A stretch of 5,934 bases of DNA from Acidobacteriaceae bacterium (GCA_003165855.1 PMXH01000011.1:842-6775), one strand, 5' to 3'; counted from the first letter of the stretch, positions 1-5,902 are shown. The notes: generated by a model from the sequence alone, not told the origin. Numbers and translations: made by a program.

Positions 1-187
1 GGTCATTCGTCGTGAGCTGAACGCCTTCAAAACCATCCCCAACCAGGCGCTGGTACCGGGCCAAGCCGTCAAGATGTGGCCATGAGCTATCTTCGCGCAA
101 ATCGACGAGGTTATCCAGGTTCAAATAGACAAGGAGCTTTGGGGCATCGGCTGAACCGTCATTTAGGAAACCTGTAGGGGATCTCAT
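1..187 (-). CDS. Sugar isomerase/epimerase-like TIM-barrel protein (MocC/IolE type), N-terminal part only
   Basis: An open minus-strand frame starts with ATG at 187-185 and stays open for 62 codons to the left edge, so the 3' end is missing. The visible protein begins MRSPTGFLND and contains a hydrophobic strand, KLLVYLNLDNLVDLRE (about residues 17-32), then a helix leading to RYQRLVGDGFEGVQL (about 44-58). This strand-helix-strand start, with a 'DGFEGVQ' second strand, is typical of xylose-isomerase-like TIM barrels (sugar phosphate isomerases/epimerases, including MocC and IolE). A Shine-Dalgarno AAAGG lies 5 nt before the ATG, and the stop of the upstream oxygenase fusion is only 10 nt away, so the two are almost certainly co-transcribed. 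The metal-binding residues of the family lie further on, outside the window. The reading frame and start are well supported; the exact family, and any function in isomerising or dehydrating a sugar or cyclitol, is inference from a short stretch. Confidence 0.68.
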   Translation of the reverse strand, partial: MRSPTGFLNDGSADAPKLLVYLNLDNLVDLREDSSWPHLDGLARYQRLVGDGFEGVQLTTND

Positions 188-192
188 TCCGG

Positions 193-197
193 CCTTT
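193..197 (-). promoter_or_regulatory. Ribosome binding site of the left-edge gene
   Basis: On the minus strand AAAGG sits 5 nt upstream of the ATG at 187-185, immediately after the TAG stop (200-198) of the fusion gene. This tight stop/SD/start junction supports the short left-edge frame as a real, translationally linked gene. Confidence 0.65.
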
Positions 198-2480
198 CTA
201 GAATTCGTCGTAAGCGATCTGTTGCTCGCGCACGCCAAGCCCGGCGAGCATCCTGGTGCACGACTTGATCATCATGGGTGGCCCGCACAGGTAGTATTCG
301 ACCGCCTCGGGAGCCGGGTGCGTGCGTAAATAGTTCTCCAGGACGACCTCGTGAATGAGGCCGGTCGGTCCGGTCCAACCATCCTCAGCCAGCGGCGAAG
401 AAAGCGCAAGGTGAAACGAAAAATTTCCGTGAGCAGCGGACAATTGGTGAAAATACTCCTCGTAAAAGATCTCCTGTCGCGAGCGCGCTCCGTACCAGTA
501 GCTGATCTTGCGCGAGGTCCCCTGGCTTTCAAGCAAGTGGGCAAGATGCGCGCGCAGCGGAGCCATGCCGGCGCCTCCGCCGATATAAACCATCTCATGC
601 TGCGTGGGCTTGATATGGAAATCACCGAACGGGCCGATGGCTGAAACGATGTCCCCCGGCTTGAGCGAAAAAACGTAGCTGGAACCGGCGCCGGGCGCGC
701 AGTCCTGTCCGGGAGGCGGCGTGGCAATCCGCACATTGAAGCGCAGTTGGCGCTCGGTTTGCGGGTTACTCGCCAGCGAGTAGTTGTTGCGACGACCCGA
801 TTCCGGATTACGTGCCACAAGATCAAAGATGTGCTGATTCCTCCACACAGTTGCAAAGGGCTCAGGGATATCGAAATCCCGAAAGCGAATCGAGTCATAC
901 GTGGGAATGTCGAATTGCAGATAATCTCCCGGCGTGAAAGGAATGGCCCTCGTGCCGTCTTCAGGTTCAAGAACAAGCTCCTTGATAAACGTGGCAATGC
1001 TTCTGTTGCTGACCACGCGAAACTTGAATGCCTCTTGTGCGCGTGCCCCCACGCCTCCAGCGCGAACGATGTTGATATGAATTCGTCCGTTCCACTCCTC
1101 GACAGGATAGGTCGCAAGGCCGCGGCAGACAGGCGCGCGCGCCGGTGAGCCGTCAATCAAATTGAAGCGCCCGTTGTGTTTGGGGCATTCGATCATCTTT
1201 CCTTTCACAAGGCCGTCTGCGAGATGCGTATTACCGTGCGTGCAGAATCCGTCGGTCGCGAATAAGCCGCCGGCTTCATCGCGATAAAGCGCGTAGGACT
1301 TCTTGCCATGGTCGAAGCGCAGTGCATCGCCCTGCCCCAGGCTTGTTGCCGCGCAAATGTCGATCCAGCCCTCGGCATCCGTCTGGGCCTTCGACACGAT
1401 GAATGCCTCGCGCATGTGCCTCCTGGGCGGTGGCAACTGTCGCTTGACATGGTAGGCCGGATCTTTCGTTTGCCTGAGCAGGGCAGGAATAATCTCGCGC
1501 CACGCGGCGGGGATACTGGCGTAGGGCGTGGGGCAGTCCTCCTTGACCACAGCATGCAGTCGCGGCAACGCATGATAGGGAACCAGCGGGAACATGTGGT
1601 GCTCGACGTGATAGTTCATATTCCAGTAGAAAAAACGGTTGATCGGATTCATGTACACCGTTCGGCAGTTGAGCCGGTGGTCGAGCACGTTCTCCGCCAG
1701 GCCTGCATGTTGCGTCATCCCGTAGATGGGCATGAGCCAGTAGCCAAACAGACTAGCAAGCCCCACGAGCATGACCGGGAAGATGCTGCGTTCGTAAATT
1801 GCAATGCCGATCGCCGAGGCATAGATGAGGAAATAGATACGCGCTCTCAGATAGACCTTGGGGAATTCTGTTTCGGGGATGAAGGTCTTTTCGGCTGCGG
1901 ACATTCGGCCCAGGCAGTGCCTCAAGACGGCCGGGAAGTAATTTGGATAAGCGCGCACACCGAGGAACGTCAGAACGATTGCCTTCAAATCCGGTGGCCG
2001 TGGCACGGCGATTTCAGGGTCTCGGCCAACGATGATGGTGTCGCTGTGATGGCGGTTATGACTCCACCGCCAGACGGTCGACTCGCGCATGACCATGAAC
2101 GAAGCGATCTCGTAAAGAGCATTATTCATCCAGTCCGTCTTGAATGCAGTTCCGTGGCTGCTCTCGTGCCAGCGCGAATCGGAGGTGGAGGCATAAAGCA
2201 CGCAGTAAATCGCATAGGGAAGCAGCGCCCACCAGGAGCCCCACAGCTTCCAGGTTGCAAGTCCAGCGCCGATGATGAGTGCAAACCAGATCACGGTGTC
2301 GCGGATTGCGGGTCCATCGCGCCGAACCAGCAACTGGCGCATCGTTTCGCGTGGCACAGCGCACTGATACCAGTCTGCTTCGGCAAGACCTTTCTGGATG
2401 GCGAGCTCCGAGTTGACGCGGGTCAGGCTATAGTCCTGCCGGAGAGGCGATTGCTCGAGCACGGTCGCACTGTTTCCCAT
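198..2480 (-). CDS. Self-sufficient oxygenase: desaturase-fold di-iron domain + Rieske ferredoxin + NqrF-like reductase (MocD-MocE-MocF fusion)
   Basis: This 760-residue protein should take electrons from NAD(P)H through FAD and a Rieske cluster to a membrane di-iron oxygenase. Residues about 1-345 are a fatty-acid-desaturase-fold domain with hydrophobic segments near 60-98 and 215-255. Its histidine boxes are HESSH (105-109), HNRHH (141-145) and HVEHH (291-295), plus H258. Residues about 360-475 are a Rieske domain with C413-x-H415 and C432-x2-H435. Residues about 485-760 match the FAD/NAD domain of NqrF: NYSLAS (566-571), GGGAGMAP (634-641), CGPPMM (732-737) and an aromatic end, DEF. ATG 2480 is chosen over an in-frame TTG at 2486 because SD AAAGGGGA lies 7 nt before it. 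Separate MocD, MocE and MocF proteins are known from rhizobial rhizopine catabolism, where they are linked to O-demethylation. Sugar-gene neighbours favour a sugar or cyclitol substrate over a lipid (inference). The domain calls are firm; the substrate is unknown. Confidence 0.93.
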   Translation of the reverse strand: MGNSATVLEQSPLRQDYSLTRVNSELAIQKGLAEADWYQCAVPRETMRQLLVRRDGPAIRDTVIWFALIIGAGLATWKLWGSWWALLPYAIYCVLYASTSDSRWHESSHGTAFKTDWMNNALYEIASFMVMRESTVWRWSHNRHHSDTIIVGRDPEIAVPRPPDLKAIVLTFLGVRAYPNYFPAVLRHCLGRMSAAEKTFIPETEFPKVYLRARIYFLIYASAIGIAIYERSIFPVMLVGLASLFGYWLMPIYGMTQHAGLAENVLDHRLNCRTVYMNPINRFFYWNMNYHVEHHMFPLVPYHALPRLHAVVKEDCPTPYASIPAAWREIIPALLRQTKDPAYHVKRQLPPPRRHMREAFIVSKAQTDAEGWIDICAATSLGQGDALRFDHGKKSYALYRDEAGGLFATDGFCTHGNTHLADGLVKGKMIECPKHNGRFNLIDGSPARAPVCRGLATYPVEEWNGRIHINIVRAGGVGARAQEAFKFRVVSNRSIATFIKELVLEPEDGTRAIPFTPGDYLQFDIPTYDSIRFRDFDIPEPFATVWRNQHIFDLVARNPESGRRNNYSLASNPQTERQLRFNVRIATPPPGQDCAPGAGSSYVFSLKPGDIVSAIGPFGDFHIKPTQHEMVYIGGGAGMAPLRAHLAHLLESQGTSRKISYWYGARSRQEIFYEEYFHQLSAAHGNFSFHLALSSPLAEDGWTGPTGLIHEVVLENYLRTHPAPEAVEYYLCGPPMMIKSCTRMLAGLGVREQQIAYDEF

Positions 2481-2487
2481 TATCAAG

Positions 2488-2495
2488 TCCCCTTT
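2488..2495 (-). promoter_or_regulatory. Ribosome binding site deciding the start of the fusion gene
   Basis: The minus strand reads AAAGGGGA followed by 7 nt and ATG (2480-2478). The alternative TTG at 2486-2484 would be only 1 nt from the SD, so the ATG two codons downstream is the likely start. Confidence 0.75.
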
Positions 2496-2542
2496 AAAAG
2501 GTCTCTTTCATTCTCAACTTCTGCTCGCGAACAGTTGCTCGT

Positions 2543-3610
2543 TCATGGCAGCGTTGAAAAGGAGTAAGTCGTGATTTCACTTCGGGCCTTTCCAGGTCGC
2601 AGAATGTTGTCGCCCATACTCGGACTGTTCGCTCCATCGGGGTAGCCTTCGCACTCCAGGCAAACACCGGCGTGGCGCGCATACCGCGTGCCGGATTTCC
2701 CGGTTAGCAATCCGTCGAGGCCGACTCCCGTGTAAAGCTGCACATAAGACTCAGTCGTGGACAACTCAAGAACGCGTCCACTAGCCGGATGAACCAATCG
2801 AGCAGCCGGCACGGGCTTCGCTTGAGCAAGACAATCGCCCGTTCTGCGAATCCGATAAAGGTCTCCGTGGTTTCGAAAAAGCAGCGGGACGGCATCGCCA
2901 AGGCCGCGAAGTGTTCTGAAGTCATTGTGCTGGCCATTCACCGGTTTCAGGCGTCCAAGCAACGTCATCTGTTCGTCTGTGGCTACGAACTCATCGGAAT
3001 GGATCTGGAGAAGATGATCGCTGATGGGGCCGGCTGCTTCCCCGGCTAGGTTGAAATACGGGTGTAGCGTCAGGTTGAATGGAGTCGGCCGGTCTGAGAC
3101 AGCTTCTGTTTCAACGCGTACGACATTCTCGCCGGTGACTGTATAGATCACCGCAACATCCACGTTTCCTGGATAGCCCTCCTCGCCGTCTGTGCTGCGA
3201 TACGTGAGTCGCAGAGATGGCGCTCCAGAAGCATCCTGCATGGGGAAAGCGGTCCAGACCTTCTTGTCGAAACCTTCGCTGCCGCCGTGAAGATGGTTCA
3301 GGCCGTCATTTGGTGTGAGTTGGTATGCGATTCCATCCAGGCTGAAACGGGCGCCGGTCATCCTTCCCGCTACCCTGCCGATCACGGCGCCAGAATAAGT
3401 CCGACCCGTCGCGTAGGGGGCGAGGTTGTTGAAGCCAAGGACTACATCTGCGAGGCGTCCATCGCGGTCTGGGACGAGAAGCCGCGTGACGGCAGCTCCA
3501 TATGTGATGATTTCGAGCCGCAGGCCTCCCGATCCGCAGAGTGTCCAGGCCTCCACAGCCTTTCCACCGGGCAGAGTGCCGAAAATTCGAGAAGTCAGGG
3601 GAAGCAGCAT
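2543..3610 (-). CDS. galM: Aldose 1-epimerase (mutarotase)
   Basis: This 355-residue protein, close to the usual 340-350 of the family, should interconvert the alpha and beta anomers of a free aldose in the cytoplasm or periplasm. No clear signal peptide is seen. Family landmarks occur in order: GAVIGRVAGR (74-83), NHLHGG (105-110, with the substrate-binding His at 108), TLHPYFNLAG (181-190, with the catalytic-acid-type His at 183) and LECEGYPDGAN (318-328, with Glu319 as the likely general base). The segment after residue 245 (NHGDLYRIRR) departs from the common 'DHNF' type, which may mean a different sugar. ATG 3610 begins just before the conserved RIFGTLPGG start, although no strong SD is visible. 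The stop is 62 nt upstream of the oxygenase fusion with no obvious terminator between them, so the two are likely in one operon, divergent from the AraC-type regulator. Family assignment is secure; galactose as the true substrate is not. Confidence 0.92.
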   Translation of the reverse strand: MLLPLTSRIFGTLPGGKAVEAWTLCGSGGLRLEIITYGAAVTRLLVPDRDGRLADVVLGFNNLAPYATGRTYSGAVIGRVAGRMTGARFSLDGIAYQLTPNDGLNHLHGGSEGFDKKVWTAFPMQDASGAPSLRLTYRSTDGEEGYPGNVDVAVIYTVTGENVVRVETEAVSDRPTPFNLTLHPYFNLAGEAAGPISDHLLQIHSDEFVATDEQMTLLGRLKPVNGQHNDFRTLRGLGDAVPLLFRNHGDLYRIRRTGDCLAQAKPVPAARLVHPASGRVLELSTTESYVQLYTGVGLDGLLTGKSGTRYARHAGVCLECEGYPDGANSPSMGDNILRPGKARSEITTYSFSTLP

Positions 3611-3699
3611 ACTAAAGCGAAAGACTCTGCATGATCGTATGGTCGGGTTCGATAAATGTCATCTCGACAGGTGATGAAAAGTTATCGTATATTGTCCAA
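3611..3699. promoter_or_regulatory. Divergent galM / araC-type control region with nested inverted repeat
   Basis: Between the galM ATG (3610) and the second possible start of the regulator (3700) lies the only space for the divergent promoters. It holds a nested dyad: outer arms CGATAA (3650-3655) and TTATCG (3682-3687), inner arms TCATC (3659-3663) and GATGA (3673-3677), with arm spacings of 3 and 4 nt. A TCGACA (3664-3669) and TATATT (3688-3693) pair with an 18-bp spacer resembles a rightward promoter, but it lies too close to ATG 3700 to be convincing. The dyad is seen directly; its role as an AraC operator is inference. Confidence 0.45.
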
Positions 3700-4602
3700 A
3701 TGCTCGCGAACCTCAAGCTTGGCAAGGCTTACGATGGCCTTTTGTTTCTGGCGGAATCCGCTCGGAATGTCCAAATGCTCCTGAGCCATCACCATATTGA
3801 GCTCGAGGTAAACCTTATTGTTCAGGGAACCATCACCTACGTTATCGATGGCACGCGCTTCACCTTTTCGCCGAGAACTCTGCTTTGGCTTTTTCCTCAA
3901 CAGGAACACCAATTGGTGGATCGATCCGATGATGCGCAATTCTATGTTGCCGTTTTCAAGCCGTCGCTCATTCGACGATCTTGCCGCTCCTCTGCTTACC
4001 AAGGTCTGAAGCACGTTAAGAACGAGAAAGTCGGCGTTTTGAGCACTGTGCTGAAACCGGAGGCCTTTGATCTGACTCGGAGGATCATGGACTCGCTTAT
4101 GCAGGGCTCATTGGATCCGGATCTGCTCAATAGGGAGGCTGGCTTCGGGCAGTCGTCAGATTTCATCTTCGAGCATCGAGATCCTGACAGCCTGAATGCC
4201 GGATTACACTATCTCCTGCTGCTTTGCTGGCGTTGTCAGGTCACAGGCAAGGCGACACGGGATGCGGTCGATCTGCATCCGGTGGTGCGTCGTGCCCTTA
4301 AGCTCTTGAGCGAGGGTGACACGGCGCTGAACATGAGTGATTTGGCGAAAGCCTGCGGGGCGAGCAAGGCCTATTTGAGCAGGATGTTTAGTCGGCAGCT
4401 TGGTGTTCCTATGAGCAGGTATCGCAATTCGCTGCGACTCTCCCGTTTTTTTGAGCAGTACCAGCAGGAAGACCAAAAAACGATTACTGAGGCCGTTTAT
4501 GCAGCCGGCTTCGGGAGTTACGCGCAATTTTACAAGGTTTTTTTGCAAGCCTATGGTCATGGCCCGAGAACCTCATTGCGGCGTAAGGCAGAAGACCAAT
4601 GA
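3631..4602 (+). CDS. AraC-family transcriptional regulator with N-terminal cupin domain
   Basis: The longest frame is 323 residues. An N-terminal sugar-sensing cupin follows HHHIELEVNLIVQG (53-66), with a second His in QQEHQLVD (90-97). The C-terminal AraC/XylS DNA-binding domain (about 216-318) has two helix-turn-helix units: MSDLAKACGASKAYLSRMF (about 235-253) and ITEAVYAAGFGSYAQFYKVF (about 285-304), the second being the usual most conserved helix pair. The start is unresolved. ATG 3631 leaves only 20 bp to the divergent galM start and has a weak GAAAG upstream. ATG 3700 (300 residues) would leave 89 bp, enough for two promoters and a dyad site at 3650-3687, and drops an unconserved-looking 23-residue leader; it also lacks a clear SD. 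The regulator is probably the local, ligand-responsive activator of the galM-oxygenase operon and of itself (inference from divergence). Confidence 0.93.
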   Translation: MIVWSGSINVISTGDEKLSYIVQMLANLKLGKAYDGLLFLAESARNVQMLLSHHHIELEVNLIVQGTITYVIDGTRFTFSPRTLLWLFPQQEHQLVDRSDDAQFYVAVFKPSLIRRSCRSSAYQGLKHVKNEKVGVLSTVLKPEAFDLTRRIMDSLMQGSLDPDLLNREAGFGQSSDFIFEHRDPDSLNAGLHYLLLLCWRCQVTGKATRDAVDLHPVVRRALKLLSEGDTALNMSDLAKACGASKAYLSRMFSRQLGVPMSRYRNSLRLSRFFEQYQQEDQKTITEAVYAAGFGSYAQFYKVFLQAYGHGPRTSLRRKAEDQ

Positions 4603-4683
4603 AGGGGAACACTGGACGTTTAGAAAACAACCCTCGTTTACCCCTCGAATCCTGCCCTCCTGCGAAGATCGAAGCCTTCAACA
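4603..4683. other. Convergent intergenic gap without a clear terminator
   Basis: This 81-bp stretch separates the 3' ends of the AraC-type gene (+) and the SIS-domain gene (-). A bidirectional terminator would be expected here, but no strong GC stem followed by a T run was found. The only dyads are weak: AGGGG near 4604 with CCCCT near 4640, and a short GAAG/CTTC pair near 4663-4679. Confidence 0.4.
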
Positions 4684-5733
4684 CTATTCCGTCGAGGTGA
4701 TCTTGGAAGCGCGGGAGAAGGCGCCGGCTTCGCGACCCTGTCGTGCAGCCAGCGCAAGCGTGATCATTTGAACCGGCAAAATCTCAAGAATCGGCCTTAG
4801 CGACTCAGTAGTTGCTACCGTCCGAAAGAGCGCCAGATCGCTTTCTTCCGAGACCAATTGGCAGTTTCCCTCGAGGTCAAGAACTTCAGCAGCCAACCTG
4901 CTGTTTAAGTGCGCAGAACGCTCACCACCCTGAAAAACAAGAAGAAAGAGTTCATCGCTTAGCATCTCAACGGGTCCGTGGCGGAAAGCCGCCGCACTCA
5001 TGCCTTCGGCTGGGAAGCGAGCAGCCTCCTTGATAATCAATCCGCCAGTTCCCGTTGTTGCAAGAGAAGGCCCACGCCCGGCTAGCACCAGATGGCGCAC
5101 GCCCCGCAGGCAAAACAGAGCTTCCTCGACGTGCTCACGCCAGTTTGCGAGATATTGGTCCACCAAATCAGCGATTGCTTCATTCGGCGCGTCGGCGGAA
5201 GGTACTTGATCCTGTGGGCACAGAACTTCGCCCACGCGGCTCAAAGCAAGCAAGCTACTGACATAGGTTTTGCACGAAACGGATGACTCCACTCCAGCGT
5301 CAATCCGGACGACTCCGTTTGCAGCGTGCGCGAGCGGAGAGTCCAGGTCGTTGGTAACTGCGATCAGTGTCGATCGACCCGCATCGATATCGAGCAAGCG
5401 CAAAATCTCTGCGCTTCGTCCAGATTGCGAAACTGTAAGAACAACAGTATTCGGGCCGAGGAGTCCGTTCCAGTAGTAGTTCAGCTCTGAGGTCTCGAGC
5501 ATTAAAGGGCAAATGCCCGATTCCGCCAGGCGGATCGCCAAAGGATGAAGGGCATGGTAGGAAGAGCCCATCCCGGTGAGGATTACGGAGGGCGGCTGAG
5601 GAGCCCTGAGCCTTTTGCCTACATCAGTCAGCTCGGCGGGCAGCGGCGTGGCCAGCGTGCGCCTTAATGAAGCGGGCTGTTCCAATAAGTCGCGAACATA
5701 AGCCCCTTCAATCACAGGATAGGTTGTTCCCAT
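4684..5733 (-). CDS. Double SIS-domain sugar-phosphate isomerase/deaminase (GlmS isomerase-like, no glutaminase domain)
   Basis: This 349-residue cytoplasmic protein has two SIS (phosphosugar-binding) domains, about 30-165 and 200-345. SIS1 shows GMGSSYHA (54-61) and SQSG (102-105), the phosphate-contact loops, and SCKTYVSSLLAL (153-164) in the place of the GlmS 'TKAFTTQ' segment. SIS2 shows KEAARFPAEG (235-244) and FRHGPVEML (250-258), matching the GlmS 'KEISY...KHGP' catalytic region (Glu236 and His252 equivalents), and ends KITSTE like the GlmS tail. The N-terminal glutaminase of GlmS is absent, so it does not make glucosamine-6-P from glutamine. Relatives of this form (AgaS, FrlB and NagB-II types) deaminate or isomerise amino-sugar or fructosamine phosphates; which applies here is not visible. 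ATG 5733 is supported by GAGGA 6 nt upstream. It has its own promoter with a LacI-type operator, unlike the galM operon, so it may join the pathway at the phosphorylated stage (inference). Confidence 0.88.
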   Translation of the reverse strand: MGTTYPVIEGAYVRDLLEQPASLRRTLATPLPAELTDVGKRLRAPQPPSVILTGMGSSYHALHPLAIRLAESGICPLMLETSELNYYWNGLLGPNTVVLTVSQSGRSAEILRLLDIDAGRSTLIAVTNDLDSPLAHAANGVVRIDAGVESSVSCKTYVSSLLALSRVGEVLCPQDQVPSADAPNEAIADLVDQYLANWREHVEEALFCLRGVRHLVLAGRGPSLATTGTGGLIIKEAARFPAEGMSAAAFRHGPVEMLSDELFLLVFQGGERSAHLNSRLAAEVLDLEGNCQLVSEESDLALFRTVATTESLRPILEILPVQMITLALAARQGREAGAFSRASKITSTE

Positions 5734-5739
5734 CGCTCG

Positions 5740-5744
5740 TCCTC
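5740..5744 (-). promoter_or_regulatory. Ribosome binding site of the SIS-domain gene
   Basis: The minus strand reads GAGGA, 6 nt before ATG 5733-5731. This is a canonical SD position and supports the chosen start. Confidence 0.7.
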
Positions 5745-5760
5745 ATTCCAGGTCTGACCT

Positions 5761-5780
5761 GACCCCAATCAAGCGGGGTC
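5761..5780 (-). repeat. GACCCC/GGGGTC inverted repeat in the SIS leader
   Basis: Arms GACCCC (5761-5766) and GGGGTC (5775-5780) with an 8-nt loop could form a 6-bp, GC-rich RNA hairpin about 27 nt before the SIS start codon. No T run follows on either strand, so it is not a normal terminator. Next to it, AGGT-ctg-ACCT (5750-5760) is a second small dyad. It may be a leader structure or a remnant of a mobile-element end. Confidence 0.45.
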
Positions 5781-5843
5781 CGTTTGCGAGCTGGAGCCGC
5801 CGTGGTGCCCCTATTTCGGGCGGTTCCGGCTGCAAGCAACCAA

Positions 5844-5872
5844 AGAATACACAATGCGCAGTATTTGCGCAA
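5844..5872 (-). promoter_or_regulatory. Sigma70-like promoter of the SIS-domain gene
   Basis: Reading the minus strand, TTGCGC (5872-5867, -35) and TATTCT (5849-5844, -10) are separated by exactly 17 bp. Transcription would start near 5837, giving a leader of about 100 nt before ATG 5733. The -35 element overlaps the palindrome at 5869-5880, the arrangement expected for a repressed promoter. This is a motif match only. Confidence 0.55.
5855..5871. repeat. Paired TGCGCA palindromes
   Basis: Two copies of the self-complementary hexamer TGCGCA (5855-5860 and 5866-5871) are 5 bp apart, centred 11 bp from each other, about one helical turn. They lie in the spacer and -35 of the SIS promoter, and the second runs into the LacI-type palindrome. 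Together they suggest a protein-binding region. Confidence 0.5.
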
Positions 5873-5880
5873 GCGCTTGC
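5869..5880. promoter_or_regulatory. LacI/GalR-family-type operator
   Basis: GCAAGCGCTTGC is a perfect 12-bp palindrome with central CG and fits the inner part of the LacI/GalR family consensus TGNAANCGNTTNCA. It covers part of the -35 of the SIS promoter, 136-147 bp from the start codon. A lone half-site GCAAGC occurs at 5832-5837, near the predicted transcription start. No LacI-type gene is in the window, so the regulator would be encoded elsewhere, possibly just to the right. The site could equally serve a rightward gene beyond the edge. Confidence 0.6.
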
Positions 5881-5902
5881 TTTATGATGAGAAACTTCAG
5901 TT

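Noticed and set aside
2..85. Plus-strand open frame ending in TGA, which could be the tail of a gene entering from the left
   Set aside because: It is antisense to the left-edge frame, which has an ATG, an SD and recognisable TIM-barrel sequence. Twenty-seven codons without a motif are not enough to support a gene.
272..1156. 294-codon minus-strand frame within the fusion gene
   Set aside because: Same strand but a different frame from the Rieske-reductase part; its translation is Arg/Ser-rich low-information sequence typical of a frame shadow.
198..2480. Simple 'fatty acid desaturase' label
   Set aside because: The fold is right, but fused redox partners and sugar-gene neighbours match MocD-type oxygenases better than lipid desaturases.
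1308..2567. 419-codon open frame on the plus strand
   Set aside because: It lies fully antisense to the oxygenase fusion, whose protein has clear catalytic motifs. The antisense product is rich in Arg, His and Gly, shows no domain pattern, and lacks a good SD.
3664..3693. Rightward promoter TCGACA-18-TATATT
   Set aside because: The -10 lies only 6 bp from ATG 3700 and inside the coding frame if ATG 3631 is used, so it is not listed as a feature on its own.
4603..4683. Rho-independent terminator between the convergent genes
   Set aside because: No stem with a following T run could be found; the available dyads are 4-5 bp or widely spaced.
4684..5733. glmS (glucosamine-6-phosphate synthase)
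   Set aside because: There is no N-terminal Cys glutaminase domain and the protein is only 349 residues, against about 600 for GlmS.
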